Positions 32,789 to 42,648 of a DNA stretch of 64,000 nt are shown one piece after another (positions within the stretch are counted from its first letter, which is position 1; the number at the start of each line of letters is the position of its first letter). Below the pieces are notes generated by a model that was not told where the DNA came from, did not search any database, and saw only the letters and a list, made by a program, of their open reading frames with translations. The DNA is from DAOUGC01 sp034429695 (GTDB lineage Bacteria > Chloroflexota > Anaerolineae > Anaerolineales > Anaerolineaceae): assembly GCA_034429695.1 (NCBI GenBank), contig DAOUGC010000056.1, positions 1 to 64,000 of the forward strand, read 5' to 3'. Made by a program: the position numbers and the translations under genes.

Positions 32789-34270
32789 ATGAAAAAGAAA
32801 CTGCCCTATTTATTGGCACTGGTGTGTCTGGTTCTGGCTGCCTGCAGCTCCACCACCCCCCAGCCTGGTTCTGAACCGACCATAACCCTGGAAGATTGCA
32901 CCCTCACTGCCGATGGCATCTCCGCCCAGACCCGGGCAAAGTGCGGCACGTTGAGCGTGTGGGAAAATCGCGAGACCCAAAGCGGAACAAAAATCGATTT
33001 GCGTATTGCGGTCATCCCTGCTGACAGCCAGAACGCCGAACCTGATCCAATCTTTCTGCTGGCTGGAGGCCCTGGCCAGGCAGCCGTGGAGGCTTTTCTG
33101 CCGGTACTGCCTGCGCTCAACAGCATGAACTTCAAACGCGACATTGTGCTGGTGGATCAGCGTGGAACGGGTGGGTCCAATCCATTGACCTGTGAGGCAG
33201 CCGGCGATTCGGAAATGTCCATCATCGGTGAAGAACCGGATGATACCGAGGTATTGGCAGAGATTGATGCCTGCATGAAGCAGCTTTCATCAGACCCCAC
33301 GCAATACACCACCCCGGCTTTCATCGAAGATCTTGAGGAAGTGCGGGTTGGGCTGGGCTATGAACAGATCAACCTGTTTGGAGTGTCCTATGGAACCCGC
33401 AGTGCACTTGAATACATGCGCCGACACCCCGCTTCCATCCGCTCGGTGATCCTCAATGCGGTTGTCCCTCCTGACTGGGCAATTGGCGACCGCCTGGGAC
33501 CCGACGCACAGCGTTCGCTGGACATTTTGTTTGAACGTTGTGAGAACGAACCTGCCTGTCAGGAAGCCTTCCCCAACCTTAAGACCGCGTTTGAAGACTG
33601 GCTGGCAGAACTGGATGAACAACCCCTGGACACCCTGGTACCCGACCCTGTGACGGGCGAGGATGTGCGCGTGATCGCCACCCGCGAACTGGTCGCTGGA
33701 ACCATACGTTATATGTCCTACAGCGAGGACCTGACCGCCCTGCTGCCGCTGTTGATGTACCAGGCGGCGGTGGAGGACAACCCTGCCCCACTGCTGGCGC
33801 AATATCTAATCATCCTGCAACCCTCCAGCGCCGATCTATCCTCAGGGCTGTTTTACTCGGTGATCTGCGCTGAAGACGCCCCGTATTTTTCCCATGATGA
33901 TGACGATGACCAGGCTTACTTCCCATCACAGGAAGGCGATTTTGAGATGATCTGCTCGCACTGGAAGCATGCAGACCCTGACCCCGCCATGCGCGAACCG
34001 GTGGTATCTGATATTCCCACCCTGATCCTCACCGGCGGCGCTGACCCGGTGACACCACCTCAAAACGGCGATGCCGTGGCTCAGAATCTGTCCAACAATC
34101 TACATCTGGTGATCCCCGGCATGGGTCACAATTTGCTCTATCAGGGCTGCCTGCCGCGCGTGCTGGCTGACTTTGTAGAAAGCGCCAGTGTGGAAGGGCT
34201 GGATGTCGCCTGTACGGAACGCATCCATCCCCAACCATTCTTCACCAGCCCTGTCGGCCCGCAACCTTAG
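32789..34270 (+). CDS. Lipoprotein alpha/beta-hydrolase, proline iminopeptidase/TAP-like family
   Basis: The ATG at 32789, with AGGATG upstream, gives 493 residues beginning with a lipoprotein signal peptide (lipobox LAAC, Cys about residue 19). The oxyanion region reads FLLAGGPGQAAVE and DQRGTGGSNPL, the nucleophile elbow is GVSYG, and the C-terminal TAP-like domain supplies the Asp (GGADPVTPP) and His (GMGHN). Relatives release N-terminal amino acids from short peptides, so a surface-attached aminopeptidase is likely. An ABC exporter follows 10 bp later. Confidence 0.9.
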   Translation: MKKKLPYLLALVCLVLAACSSTTPQPGSEPTITLEDCTLTADGISAQTRAKCGTLSVWENRETQSGTKIDLRIAVIPADSQNAEPDPIFLLAGGPGQAAVEAFLPVLPALNSMNFKRDIVLVDQRGTGGSNPLTCEAAGDSEMSIIGEEPDDTEVLAEIDACMKQLSSDPTQYTTPAFIEDLEEVRVGLGYEQINLFGVSYGTRSALEYMRRHPASIRSVILNAVVPPDWAIGDRLGPDAQRSLDILFERCENEPACQEAFPNLKTAFEDWLAELDEQPLDTLVPDPVTGEDVRVIATRELVAGTIRYMSYSEDLTALLPLLMYQAAVEDNPAPLLAQYLIILQPSSADLSSGLFYSVICAEDAPYFSHDDDDDQAYFPSQEGDFEMICSHWKHADPDPAMREPVVSDIPTLILTGGADPVTPPQNGDAVAQNLSNNLHLVIPGMGHNLLYQGCLPRVLADFVESASVEGLDVACTERIHPQPFFTSPVGPQP

Positions 34271-34279
34271 GAGGAAGCC

Positions 34280-35014
34280 ATGATCATTGTCTCTGACCTT
34301 CAAAAATCGTTTGGCAACGTTCACGCACTCAAGGGCGTATCCTTCTCTGCCGATGATGGACAAATCACCGGTTTGCTTGGCCCCAATGGAGCCGGTAAAA
34401 CCACCTCACTGCGCATCGTGTATACGATATTAAAACCGGATGCAGGCAGGGCTGAAGTCAACGGGCTGGATGTTGTCTCGGCGCGCTTGAATGTACAGCA
34501 GGTAATCGGTGTGCTTCCAGACAGCCACGGCCTTTACCCGCGCCTGACCGCGCGTGAAAATGTACGTTATTTTGGCCGCCTGCACGGTCTGGAAGGCGCC
34601 CTCCTGGAGGACCGCATCGAATCGCTGTCTTCGCTGCTGGAGATGGAAGACATTATTGACCGCCGCACCGAAGGCTTTTCAACCGGTCAACGCTCCAAGG
34701 TTGCCATTGCCAGGGCGCTGGTACACAACCCGCCCAACATTCTGCTGGATGAACCCACCAGCGGGCTGGATGTCATCAGTACACGCGCCATGCGCACCTT
34801 TATCCGTCGCCTGCGGGATGAAGGCAAATGTGTGTTGTTCTCCAGCCACATCATGCAGGAGGTCTCGCTGCTGTGTGATCAGATTGTGGTGATCTCGTCC
34901 GGTCTGGTGTCTGCCCAGGGCAGCGCGGATCAATTGCGCGAACGCACCGGTCAGCAAAATTTGGAAGATGCCTTTGTCAGCATCATCGGTAGTGAGGAGG
35001 GTTTGCAAAGATGA
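34280..35014 (+). CDS. ABC transporter ATP-binding protein, NatA type
   Basis: The 244-residue protein has Walker A GPNGAGKTTS, a degenerate signature FSTGQRSKV in place of LSGGQ, Walker B ILLDEPTSGLD and the switch His in FSSHIMQEV. It fits NatA-like subunits, which energise exporters of Na+ or drugs. It overlaps the permease gene by 4 bp (ATGA) and follows the lipoprotein by 10 bp, with AGGAGG-like sequence before its ATG. Confidence 0.9.
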   Translation: MIIVSDLQKSFGNVHALKGVSFSADDGQITGLLGPNGAGKTTSLRIVYTILKPDAGRAEVNGLDVVSARLNVQQVIGVLPDSHGLYPRLTARENVRYFGRLHGLEGALLEDRIESLSSLLEMEDIIDRRTEGFSTGQRSKVAIARALVHNPPNILLDEPTSGLDVISTRAMRTFIRRLRDEGKCVLFSSHIMQEVSLLCDQIVVISSGLVSAQGSADQLRERTGQQNLEDAFVSIIGSEEGLQR

Positions 35015-36189
35015 AACACATCTGGACGGTATTTGGCAAGGAAGTGGTGGACAACCTGCGCGACCGGCGCTCGTTGACCAGCTCTCTGATGACCCCCCTG
35101 TTCTCACCCGTGCTGCTGGTGGCGTTGATCATCGTGCTGGGACAAACCCTGTTTCAGGATCCACAGGAGAAACCGCTTATTCTACCGGTCAGCGGCGCTG
35201 AACATGCACCCAACCTGGTGCGTTTCCTTGAGCAAAACAACGTACAACTGGTGGATGCCCCCGCCGACCCCGAAAGCGCCGTGCGCGAAGGCGACGTTGA
35301 CATCGTACTGATCATTCCCGATGGCTATGCTGATGAAGTGGAAAGCGGTCACCCGGCCGGTGTGCGATTGGTGATGGACAGTTCCAGACAGTCGGCATTG
35401 AGTGCCATTTCACGTACACGCGATCTTCTCTCGCAGTACGGCGGAACCATCGGTATTTTACGCCTGCAGGCGCGTGGTCTGGATCCCTCCATCATTAATA
35501 GCATTTCGGTGGAAGTCAACGATGTCTCGACACCTGAAAGCCAGACGTTGCTTTTCCTTAACATGATGCCGTTCCTGATCATCACCACCATCTTTGTGGG
35601 CGGCATGTATGTGATCATTGATGCCACTGCCGGAGAACGCGAACGCGGTTCGCTCGAGCCGTTGCTGATCAATCCCGTTCCGCGCTGGCAGTTTGTGATC
35701 GCCAAAATTCTTGCGTCGCTGCCCTTTGCGCTGGTCACCCTGTTGATCACCCTGGGCTCGTTCTATGCTGCTTTCAATCTCTTCCCGCTGGAGGAGCTGG
35801 TCAACATGCCCCTGGCGATCAGCGCTGGCAGCCTGCTGGATATGTTCTGGCTGTCCCTGCCCATGCTGATTCTCGCGTCTGCTCTGCAGGTGCTGGTGGC
35901 AACCTACACACGCAGTTTTAAAGAGGCGCAGACCTACCTGTCACTGCTGCCGCTGGTCACCGGCTTTCCCACCGCATTCCTGATGTTTGTGCCGGTCAAA
36001 GCCACCATCGGCATGATGTCGATTCCCATCTTCAGCCAGGCGGTATTGATCACCAAGGTGTTGCGCGCCGAGACCATCCTGCCGCTGCATGTGGTGATCT
36101 CCACCCTGATCACTCTCCTGGTTTCAGGGTTGGTGGTTTTCATTGCCATTCGCCTGTTTGAGCGTGAGCAGATTCTGGTGGGCCGCTAA
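35011..36189 (+). CDS. ABC-2 type exporter permease, NatB type
   Basis: The 392-residue protein has an N-terminal membrane helix (about 28-48), a large external domain (50-180) and five or six C-terminal helices, the ABC2_membrane_3 layout. GERERGSLEPLLINPVPR is the coupling region typical of NatB. With the preceding ATPase it forms a two-gene exporter; Na+ is possible, but a peptide or lipid substrate is equally open. A terminator follows 30 bp later. Confidence 0.9.
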   Translation: MKHIWTVFGKEVVDNLRDRRSLTSSLMTPLFSPVLLVALIIVLGQTLFQDPQEKPLILPVSGAEHAPNLVRFLEQNNVQLVDAPADPESAVREGDVDIVLIIPDGYADEVESGHPAGVRLVMDSSRQSALSAISRTRDLLSQYGGTIGILRLQARGLDPSIINSISVEVNDVSTPESQTLLFLNMMPFLIITTIFVGGMYVIIDATAGERERGSLEPLLINPVPRWQFVIAKILASLPFALVTLLITLGSFYAAFNLFPLEELVNMPLAISAGSLLDMFWLSLPMLILASALQVLVATYTRSFKEAQTYLSLLPLVTGFPTAFLMFVPVKATIGMMSIPIFSQAVLITKVLRAETILPLHVVISTLITLLVSGLVVFIAIRLFEREQILVGR

Positions 36190-36218
36190 ACGCTTCTCAA
36201 CAACCATAATCCAGCCAG

Positions 36219-36255
36219 GTGGGGCATCACTTTGATGCCCCACTTATCATTTTTG
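36219..36255 (+). terminator. Terminator after the NatAB-like genes
   Basis: A perfect 10-bp stem (gtggggcatc / gatgccccac) with a 5-nt loop, followed by a broken T-rich tail (TTATCATTTTT). Confidence 0.75.
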
Positions 36256-36296
36256 TAATAACCCCCGCCTCCAAAAGTCCACAATTATGATACTGG

Positions 36297-36302
36297 TATA
36301 AT
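36297..36302 (+). promoter_or_regulatory. -10 box of the NusG-paralogue operon
   Basis: TATAAT overlaps the first ATG of the reading frame at 36301, so that ATG cannot be the start; the next ATG at 36325 is used. Confidence 0.6.
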
Positions 36303-36324
36303 GATTCTGAAGGGAAACCGGTTG

Positions 36325-36843
36325 ATGAGCCTGAGATGGTATGCTCTGCACAGCCACCCACACAAGGAAGACATGTTGTGGAAACAACTGGAAGCCAGCG
36401 GGTTCGAGGTTTTTTACCCGCGCCTGCACGTCCGCCCGGTCAACCCCCGCTCCCGCAAGATTCGCCCTTACTTTCCCGGATACCTGTTTGTACGCGTTGA
36501 TCTGCAAGAAGCCGGCCTGTCCATCTTCAACTGGATGCCCTATTCCACAGGCCTGGTCTCGTTTGGCGGTGAACCCAGCGTGGTCTCAGACGCCCTGATT
36601 CAGGCGCTTCAACAGCGCATGCAGGAGCTGCAAACCATCCAGCGCTCCGCCACCAGTGGCTATCAAAGTGGTGATGCCATACAGGTGGAAACCGGTCCGT
36701 TTGCCGGGTTTGAAGGCATTTTTGATGTTGCGCTTTCTGGCAACGAACGCGTTCGCGTACTGCTCAAACTGCTCAGCCGCGACGTACCGGTTGAGTTGCC
36801 CACCCATCAGATCCGCAAAAAGAATCCCCGTTCTTCGGGATAA
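36325..36843 (+). CDS. Specialised NusG paralogue (RfaH/LoaP-like antiterminator)
   Basis: The ATG at 36325 gives 172 residues. The NGN domain begins LRWYALHSHPHKEDMLWKQL and includes RPYFPGYLFVRVD; the C-terminal KOW motif reads GPFAGFEGIFD near residue 120. It is shorter than housekeeping NusG and carries the YALHSHP start typical of operon-specific paralogues that modify RNA polymerase to read through terminators, often in surface-polysaccharide or secondary-metabolite operons. No such operon is adjacent. The sensor kinase gene starts 24 bp downstream. Confidence 0.88.
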   Translation: MSLRWYALHSHPHKEDMLWKQLEASGFEVFYPRLHVRPVNPRSRKIRPYFPGYLFVRVDLQEAGLSIFNWMPYSTGLVSFGGEPSVVSDALIQALQQRMQELQTIQRSATSGYQSGDAIQVETGPFAGFEGIFDVALSGNERVRVLLKLLSRDVPVELPTHQIRKKNPRSSG

Positions 36844-36867
36844 TCCCAATTTCTCACGAGGCAGGCG

Positions 36868-39800
36868 ATGGCCCAACTTCAAAAACGCGGCATCACCCCA
36901 TTCAATTTGAAGATCTTTCGCACCGGAGGGCGTCCGCAGACCCAGCTCCTGGTTTACGGGCTGGTGGGTGTCATTGTGACCATTGGTTACGCCCTGCTGG
37001 TGGCCGGCATCACCCTGCTGGTGGGCAGCGTACTGCCCCAGGTGGTCCCCATGCTGTGGGGGTTGCTGGTGTTTGGGCTGGCGCTGGCTTTTAATCCGCT
37101 CAGGCAAACCTTACAGGACCGCGTGGATGCGCTGTTCTTTAAAGGCGAAAAGGTTTATCAAGAGCGCATTCAAAGCTTCAGTAGTGAGCTGACCACCACA
37201 GTGGAATCAACCGAGATCCTCAGCCGCCTGCGCATTTATGTGGAATCCTCCTTGCATCCCGCCGTTTTGCACATTTTTATCTTCGATCCACTTGCCGATC
37301 AGTACATGGCAACAGAAGACCTCACCGGTCAACTGACCAGCGACCTGCGCTTTTCCTCAAACAGCCCGTTGGTTCAGGTGCTGGGCATGTGCCAGGATCA
37401 TCTGCTGTTTCGCGCCAGTGAGGCCATTCCCGGACTGGAAAGTGAACATGCCCGCATGGCATTGATGAATGCAGGCGTGTTCATTCCGCTGCCGGGCCGT
37501 CAGCGCATGTCCGGCTGGATGGCGCTCGGCAGCCGGTTGACAGGCGAACCCTACACCCAACGCGAATTGCGCTATCTGGAAACGCTCGGCGACCAGGCTG
37601 CTCTGGCGATTGAACGCGCCCAGGTGGTGCAAAACATGGAAAAACGCGTGCGCGAGATGAATGTACTGGCGCGCGTGGCGCAGGGCATCAACATCACCCT
37701 TGACCTCAACGACACGCTTGAATTGATCTACGCCCAGACCACCCAGATCATCCCCGCTGATGATTTTCATATCCTGCTCAAAAATGAGCGCACAGGCGAC
37801 CTGGAAGAAATATTCTTCGTGGAAGATTCCGAACGGTTTGAGCGCTTTGAGAACATCCCGGTGCAGCCAGGCTCCCTGCTTGAGCAGGAAGTGGTGCGCC
37901 AGCGCAAGTCCATTCTCACCGATGACCATACCAGCGAGTGTCAGAAGAACGGCATCCTGCAGACCCATTCGGGCATTTTTGCCTGGATGGCCGTGCCATT
38001 AAACGCCGGTGCAGAGACCATCGGTGTGCTAAGCCTTGGCAGGCGGAATCAGGGCATGCCATACACCAGCCAGCAATTGAATTTGTTGCAAGCTATTGCC
38101 GATCAGGTGGCCGGTGCGGTGATCAAAGCCCGCCTGCTGGGTGAAACCGAACGCCGCGCGCGGCAGATGGCGACCCTGAACGAAATCACCAGACAACTCA
38201 CTTCCACGCTGGACCTTGACCCCCTGCTCGAGTCGATCCTCAAAAATGCGGTCGAGATCCTGGGTACCGAGGCTGGAAGTCTATTAATGGTGGATGAACA
38301 CACTGAGGAGCTTGTTTTTCAGGTCACCATTGGTCCCGTGGCAGGCAATTTGCTCAACCGGCGCATGCCGCCTGGCGCCGGCATGGTGGGCAAGGCAGTG
38401 CGCGAGCGCACCCCCATCATCGTCAACCAGGTTGAAAACGACCCCAACTGGTTCTCACAAAACGATCATGAAACTGGCTTTATCACCCACTCGCTCATGG
38501 TCATCCCGCTGCAATTGCAGGATGAAGTCATCGGCGTAATCGAGGTGATCAACAAGCGCGATCAGAGCATCTTCTCGCGCGCCGATCAGGAACTACTGGA
38601 AGCCTTTGCAGCCCAGGCTGCCATGGCCATTCATAATGCCCGCCTGTACACCCAGACCGACCAGGCGCTGGGCGCGCGCGTGGAAGAGCTGTCCATCATG
38701 CAGCGCATTGACCGTGACCTGAACGCCAGTCTCGATACCTCACTGGCTTCACGCATCACGTTGGAATGGGCTTTGCGTCAGTCCGGAGCCGATGCAGGTC
38801 TGGTTGCCACCATGCAGGAAGACCGCCTGCTGGTGGTTGCTGCACAGGGCTACGGCGAAGAACTCAGCATCTACACCGATGGCATCCTGCCCCGCGACAA
38901 ATTCCACTTTGATGATGTCATCACCAGCGGCAACATCATTAATTTGCCCTGTGATCCAACGCCAGAGGAGGCCATATTCCCCGGCGCTCGCAGCCAGGTG
39001 TTCATTCCCATTCGCCGTGAAAGCTCAATCCTGGCAGTGATCTTGCTGGAAAGCCAGTTGCCCGATCTGCTGCCGGAGGAAACCCTCAACTTCCTGCAAC
39101 GTCTCAGCGACCATGCCGCCATCGCCATTTCTAACGCCCAGCTTTACAGCGCAGTGCAGGCAGCCAATGTTGCCAAGAGCGAATTTGTTTCATTTGTGGC
39201 GCACGAGTTAAAGAACCCCATGACCTCCATCAAGGGCTATACTGAATTGCTGGCAGCGGGCGCGGTTGGCCCCATTTCTGAAGCGCAGGGCAACTTCCTC
39301 GGAACCATCCGCGCAAATGTTGACCGCATGGCCACCCTGGTCACCGATCTGGCAGACGTATCGCGCATTGAAGCCGGACGCTTGAAACTGGACTTCAAAG
39401 CCGTCTCACTGCGTGAGGTGGTGGACGAGGTGATCCGCTCCATGAAGAAACAAATCGATGAAAAGACCCAGGAGTTGCTGCTCGCCATTCCTGAAGACCT
39501 GCCCAATCTATGGGCTGACCGCACCCGTATTTTGCAGATCGTGCTCAACCTGGTCTCCAATGCATACAAGTACACCCCGGCAAGCGGCAGGATCAACGTC
39601 GGCGCCGAGGCATGTGACAACCAGTGGGACGCCTCTGGCGCAAAACGGGTGGTGCATTTCTGGGTGCAGGACTCGGGTATCGGCATCAGCCCGGAGGATC
39701 AGGCAAAAATCTTCCAGAAATTCTTCCGCTCAGAAGACCCCAAAACCCGCGAAGCACCGGGAACCGGTCTGGGGCTTAACATCACCCGCAGCCTGGTTGA

Positions 39801-39882
39801 GATGCAGGGCGGGCGCATCTGGTTTGAGAGCGAATACCGCCAGGGAACCGTCTTTCACTTCACCATCCCCATCGCTGAATAG
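36868..39882 (+). CDS. Multi-GAF sensor histidine kinase
   Basis: The 1004-residue protein has two N-terminal membrane helices (about 27-76), a segment RQTLQDRVDALFFKG shared by several large bacterial kinases, then about four GAF domains. The kinase core near the C-terminus shows the H box FVAHELKNPMTS, N box NLVSNAYKYTP, G1 DSGIGISPED and G2 GTGLGLNI. It is an orthodox histidine kinase without a receiver. A FIST protein follows 20 bp later and a NusG paralogue precedes it. The ligands of the GAF domains are unknown. Confidence 0.93.
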   Translation: MAQLQKRGITPFNLKIFRTGGRPQTQLLVYGLVGVIVTIGYALLVAGITLLVGSVLPQVVPMLWGLLVFGLALAFNPLRQTLQDRVDALFFKGEKVYQERIQSFSSELTTTVESTEILSRLRIYVESSLHPAVLHIFIFDPLADQYMATEDLTGQLTSDLRFSSNSPLVQVLGMCQDHLLFRASEAIPGLESEHARMALMNAGVFIPLPGRQRMSGWMALGSRLTGEPYTQRELRYLETLGDQAALAIERAQVVQNMEKRVREMNVLARVAQGINITLDLNDTLELIYAQTTQIIPADDFHILLKNERTGDLEEIFFVEDSERFERFENIPVQPGSLLEQEVVRQRKSILTDDHTSECQKNGILQTHSGIFAWMAVPLNAGAETIGVLSLGRRNQGMPYTSQQLNLLQAIADQVAGAVIKARLLGETERRARQMATLNEITRQLTSTLDLDPLLESILKNAVEILGTEAGSLLMVDEHTEELVFQVTIGPVAGNLLNRRMPPGAGMVGKAVRERTPIIVNQVENDPNWFSQNDHETGFITHSLMVIPLQLQDEVIGVIEVINKRDQSIFSRADQELLEAFAAQAAMAIHNARLYTQTDQALGARVEELSIMQRIDRDLNASLDTSLASRITLEWALRQSGADAGLVATMQEDRLLVVAAQGYGEELSIYTDGILPRDKFHFDDVITSGNIINLPCDPTPEEAIFPGARSQVFIPIRRESSILAVILLESQLPDLLPEETLNFLQRLSDHAAIAISNAQLYSAVQAANVAKSEFVSFVAHELKNPMTSIKGYTELLAAGAVGPISEAQGNFLGTIRANVDRMATLVTDLADVSRIEAGRLKLDFKAVSLREVVDEVIRSMKKQIDEKTQELLLAIPEDLPNLWADRTRILQIVLNLVSNAYKYTPASGRINVGAEACDNQWDASGAKRVVHFWVQDSGIGISPEDQAKIFQKFFRSEDPKTREAPGTGLGLNITRSLVEMQGGRIWFESEYRQGTVFHFTIPIAE

Positions 39883-39902
39883 GGCAATCACAAGGAGGCA
39901 AC

Positions 39903-41105
39903 ATGACAGTCAGTGTAACCTGGGGTGTGGGAAGCGGACTGGATGGGCGTGAGGCCGTCTTTAACGCGTTGCAACAAGCTTATTCGCTGGTCTCACCTTC
40001 CACCCCGCGTGAAGGGCGGGAGACCAGCCGCAGCGAGCGCCGCCCCGCGCTGGCAATTGTCTTCATCTCCCAGGAATATGATGTAGAACAAACCCTGGCA
40101 TCCTTAAAAACCGCGCTGGGCAATACGCCGGTGTGGGGTTTCAGCACGGTGCGCCCGCTAACCCACCAGGGTGATCACCCCCGTTCGGTGGTGGTGGCGT
40201 TGTTCACCAGCCCTGATATTAAAGCCCGCATCAACTGGTTTGCTGATCTCGGCCGCGATCATCAGATCCCGCGCCAGATCACGGCCTTGAAAGAAGAATG
40301 GTCAACCGAAAATCCGCCCATCCAGGGGGTCATGCTTGCCATGGATGGTATCACCGGCGGGTCGCAGGAGGTGATCAACGCGCTGCAAGGGCTCCACCTC
40401 CCGGTGGCAGGTGGGCTGGCTTCAGGCGATTATCAAGCCGGTAAAACCTGGCAGATCGGCGGGCAGGCGGGGTGTTCCTCACTTTCCGCGCTGTTATTGA
40501 GCGGCCGGTTTACGCTGGGGGTCGGCATGGCACATGCCTGGCGCCCGCTGGGTATGCAATACACCGTCACCCGCAGTTCTGACCTGTGGGTGCAGGGGTT
40601 GGACGGCTCCACCCCGGCAGAGGTATACCAGAAGATCTTTAATTATCCCGCCCGTGAATGGGCTTTTCCACCGCTCACCAGCATGGCGCGGTTGTACCCG
40701 TTCCTCCTGCCTTCCAGCAGCGGCGACTCCAGGCTGGCTGCCCCCTTGCGGGTTGAGGTGGACGGCAGTTTCCGCATGAACATCCCTGTGCAACAGGGGC
40801 AAACCGTGCAAATTTCAATCGGCAACCCGCAAGCCTGCCAGACCGCCATGATCAACGCCTGCCAGCAGGCACTGGATGGCTTGCAGGGAGCCAAACCCCT
40901 GGCAGCCGTTCTGATGGTGGATGTGGCATGGCAAATGCTTCTGCAAAACCGGCTGGATGCAGTCATTGAGTCCGCGCGCAGTGTGCTTGGAGAATTGCCC
41001 ATGGTTGGGGCAAGCACTCTGGGCCAGGTGGGCGGCGCCATTGACCATCCCACCCTGCTTAACAATTCTGTCACGGTTGCCATCCTTGGTGAACGTGAAA
41101 GATAA
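39903..41105 (+). CDS. FIST-domain sensory protein
   Basis: The 400-residue protein has AAGGAGG before its ATG. The N- and C-terminal FIST domains are seen in GVGSGLDGREAVFNAL at the start, the VWGFSTVRPLT region near residue 80 and MVGASTLGQVGG near the end. FIST domains sense small ligands, often amino acids, and are typically linked to signal proteins. It sits directly behind a histidine kinase gene, so it may act as its ligand-binding partner. It lacks membrane segments and a signal peptide. Confidence 0.85.
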   Translation: MTVSVTWGVGSGLDGREAVFNALQQAYSLVSPSTPREGRETSRSERRPALAIVFISQEYDVEQTLASLKTALGNTPVWGFSTVRPLTHQGDHPRSVVVALFTSPDIKARINWFADLGRDHQIPRQITALKEEWSTENPPIQGVMLAMDGITGGSQEVINALQGLHLPVAGGLASGDYQAGKTWQIGGQAGCSSLSALLLSGRFTLGVGMAHAWRPLGMQYTVTRSSDLWVQGLDGSTPAEVYQKIFNYPAREWAFPPLTSMARLYPFLLPSSSGDSRLAAPLRVEVDGSFRMNIPVQQGQTVQISIGNPQACQTAMINACQQALDGLQGAKPLAAVLMVDVAWQMLLQNRLDAVIESARSVLGELPMVGASTLGQVGGAIDHPTLLNNSVTVAILGERER

Positions 41106-41201
41106 ACTCAATCTGCCTGTGACAATTCATAATCACAAAGACGCCGTGAACCAGCGGCGTCTTTGTTTGCACCATCTTGAAAGGAGAAGGATTATCAGCG
41201 T

Positions 41202-42575
41202 TCAGGCAGGCTGATTCACCTGCGGCAGGCGTTCTCGAATTGACTCGATTTCATCGGTCGGGTAATCGTAATCCTCCAGCATACCAGAGTTGTAAGCATT
41301 ATAAGAGGACAGGTCAAAATGCCCGTGGCCCGAAAGGTTGAACAGGATCACACGCTTCTCACCGGTGCGTTTTGCCTCCAACGCTTCATCAATCGCAGCG
41401 CGAATGGCATGCGCCGATTCCGGCGCAGGCAACACGCCCTCAGAGTGCATGAACATCCTGGCTGCATCAAAGGTTGCCAGTTGGCGTACAGCCACGGCTT
41501 CCACCAGCCCGGCGTCATACAGGGCTGACAGGGTGGGCGCCATGCCGTGGTAGCGCAATCCTCCGGCGTGAATGGAGGGCGGGATGAAATCGTGACCGAG
41601 GGTGTGCATTTTAACCACCGGAGCCATTTTTGCAGTATCACCGTAATCAAAGGTGTAAATGCCGCGCGTCATGGATGGCGTGGCGGTGGGCTCCACGGCC
41701 AGCAAACGGGTGCGCTGACCGTTTTTCAGGTTCTCGCGCAGGAAGGGGAAGGCAATACCGGCAAAATTGGAACCACCGCCCACGCAACCAATCACCACGT
41801 CTGGATACTCCCCGGCCATGTCCATCTGCTTGAGGGCTTCCTCGCCGATCACTGTCTGGTGAAGCAGCACATGGTTCAAGACCGAACCGAGGCCGTACTT
41901 CTTGGTCCCACCCGACAGGGCTGCCACTTCAACCGCCTCTGAAATGGCAATGCCAAGCGAACCCGGGCTGTTGGGATCGGCTGCGAGAATGGAGCGCCCT
42001 GCCTGGGTCAGGTCGGTGGGGCTGGAGAACACCCTTGCCCCAAAGGACTCCATCAGATAGCGCCGATAGGGTTTCTGGTCATAAGAAACCTTCACCATGT
42101 ACACTTCCAACTCCATGTCAAAGAAACGGCATGCCTGTGAAAGTGCAGACCCCCATTGACCGGCGCCGGTCTCGGTGGTCATGGCGCGCGTACCGGCAAC
42201 CTTATTGAAAAATGCTTGTGGAACCGCGGTATTGCCCTTGTGGCTGCCTGCCGGTGAGACGCCCTCATATTTGTAATAAATATGGGCGGGCGTTCCAAGA
42301 GCCTGCTCCAAACGCCGGGCACGGATCAGGGGAGTGGGCCTCCACAGTTTGTAAATTTCCCGCACTTCCTCGGGGATCTCAATGTACCGTTCGGTGCTGA
42401 TCTCCTGAAGAATCAACTCCATTGGGAACAGTGCGCTCAGAAAATCAGGCGTGACCGGCTCAAGGGTCATCGGGTTCAACACGGGCGCGGGCGTCACGGG
42501 GCTGTCTGCGTTTACGTTGTACCAGAAGCGCGGAAGGTCTTGATCAGAGAGATTGAAGCGGTAGGTGTCGTTCAT
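41202..42575 (-). CDS. trpB: TrpB2-type tryptophan synthase beta chain
   Basis: The ATG at 42575 follows GAGGAGG by 8 bp and gives 457 residues, longer than the 400 of TrpB1. The PLP Lys is in GSHKGN, and the phosphate-binding loop is GCVGGGSN. The N-terminal extension of about 60 residues and the sequence RPTPLIRARRLEQALG identify the TrpB2 (TrpEb_2) group. These enzymes make tryptophan from serine and indole or rescue indole without a tightly bound TrpA. It lies 73 bp behind trpS, so it is probably also controlled by the T-box upstream. No other trp biosynthetic genes are nearby. Confidence 0.92.
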   Translation of the reverse strand: MNDTYRFNLSDQDLPRFWYNVNADSPVTPAPVLNPMTLEPVTPDFLSALFPMELILQEISTERYIEIPEEVREIYKLWRPTPLIRARRLEQALGTPAHIYYKYEGVSPAGSHKGNTAVPQAFFNKVAGTRAMTTETGAGQWGSALSQACRFFDMELEVYMVKVSYDQKPYRRYLMESFGARVFSSPTDLTQAGRSILAADPNSPGSLGIAISEAVEVAALSGGTKKYGLGSVLNHVLLHQTVIGEEALKQMDMAGEYPDVVIGCVGGGSNFAGIAFPFLRENLKNGQRTRLLAVEPTATPSMTRGIYTFDYGDTAKMAPVVKMHTLGHDFIPPSIHAGGLRYHGMAPTLSALYDAGLVEAVAVRQLATFDAARMFMHSEGVLPAPESAHAIRAAIDEALEAKRTGEKRVILFNLSGHGHFDLSSYNAYNSGMLEDYDYPTDEIESIRERLPQVNQPA

Positions 42576-42648
42576 GGTTGATTCCTCCTCAAGGGCGTTG
42601 TGTGAATGATGGCATGTGGATGGGCAATCCACCTGCCGGATAAATGAT

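Noticed and set aside
34280..36189. Functional link between the NatAB-like exporter and the Na+ decarboxylase
   Set aside because: The two are more than 18 kb apart and in different operons, and the substrate of the exporter is not established as Na+.
36301..36303. ATG as start of the NusG paralogue
   Set aside because: It overlaps the TATAAT box, so the transcript would begin after it; the start at 36325 fits the family N-terminus.
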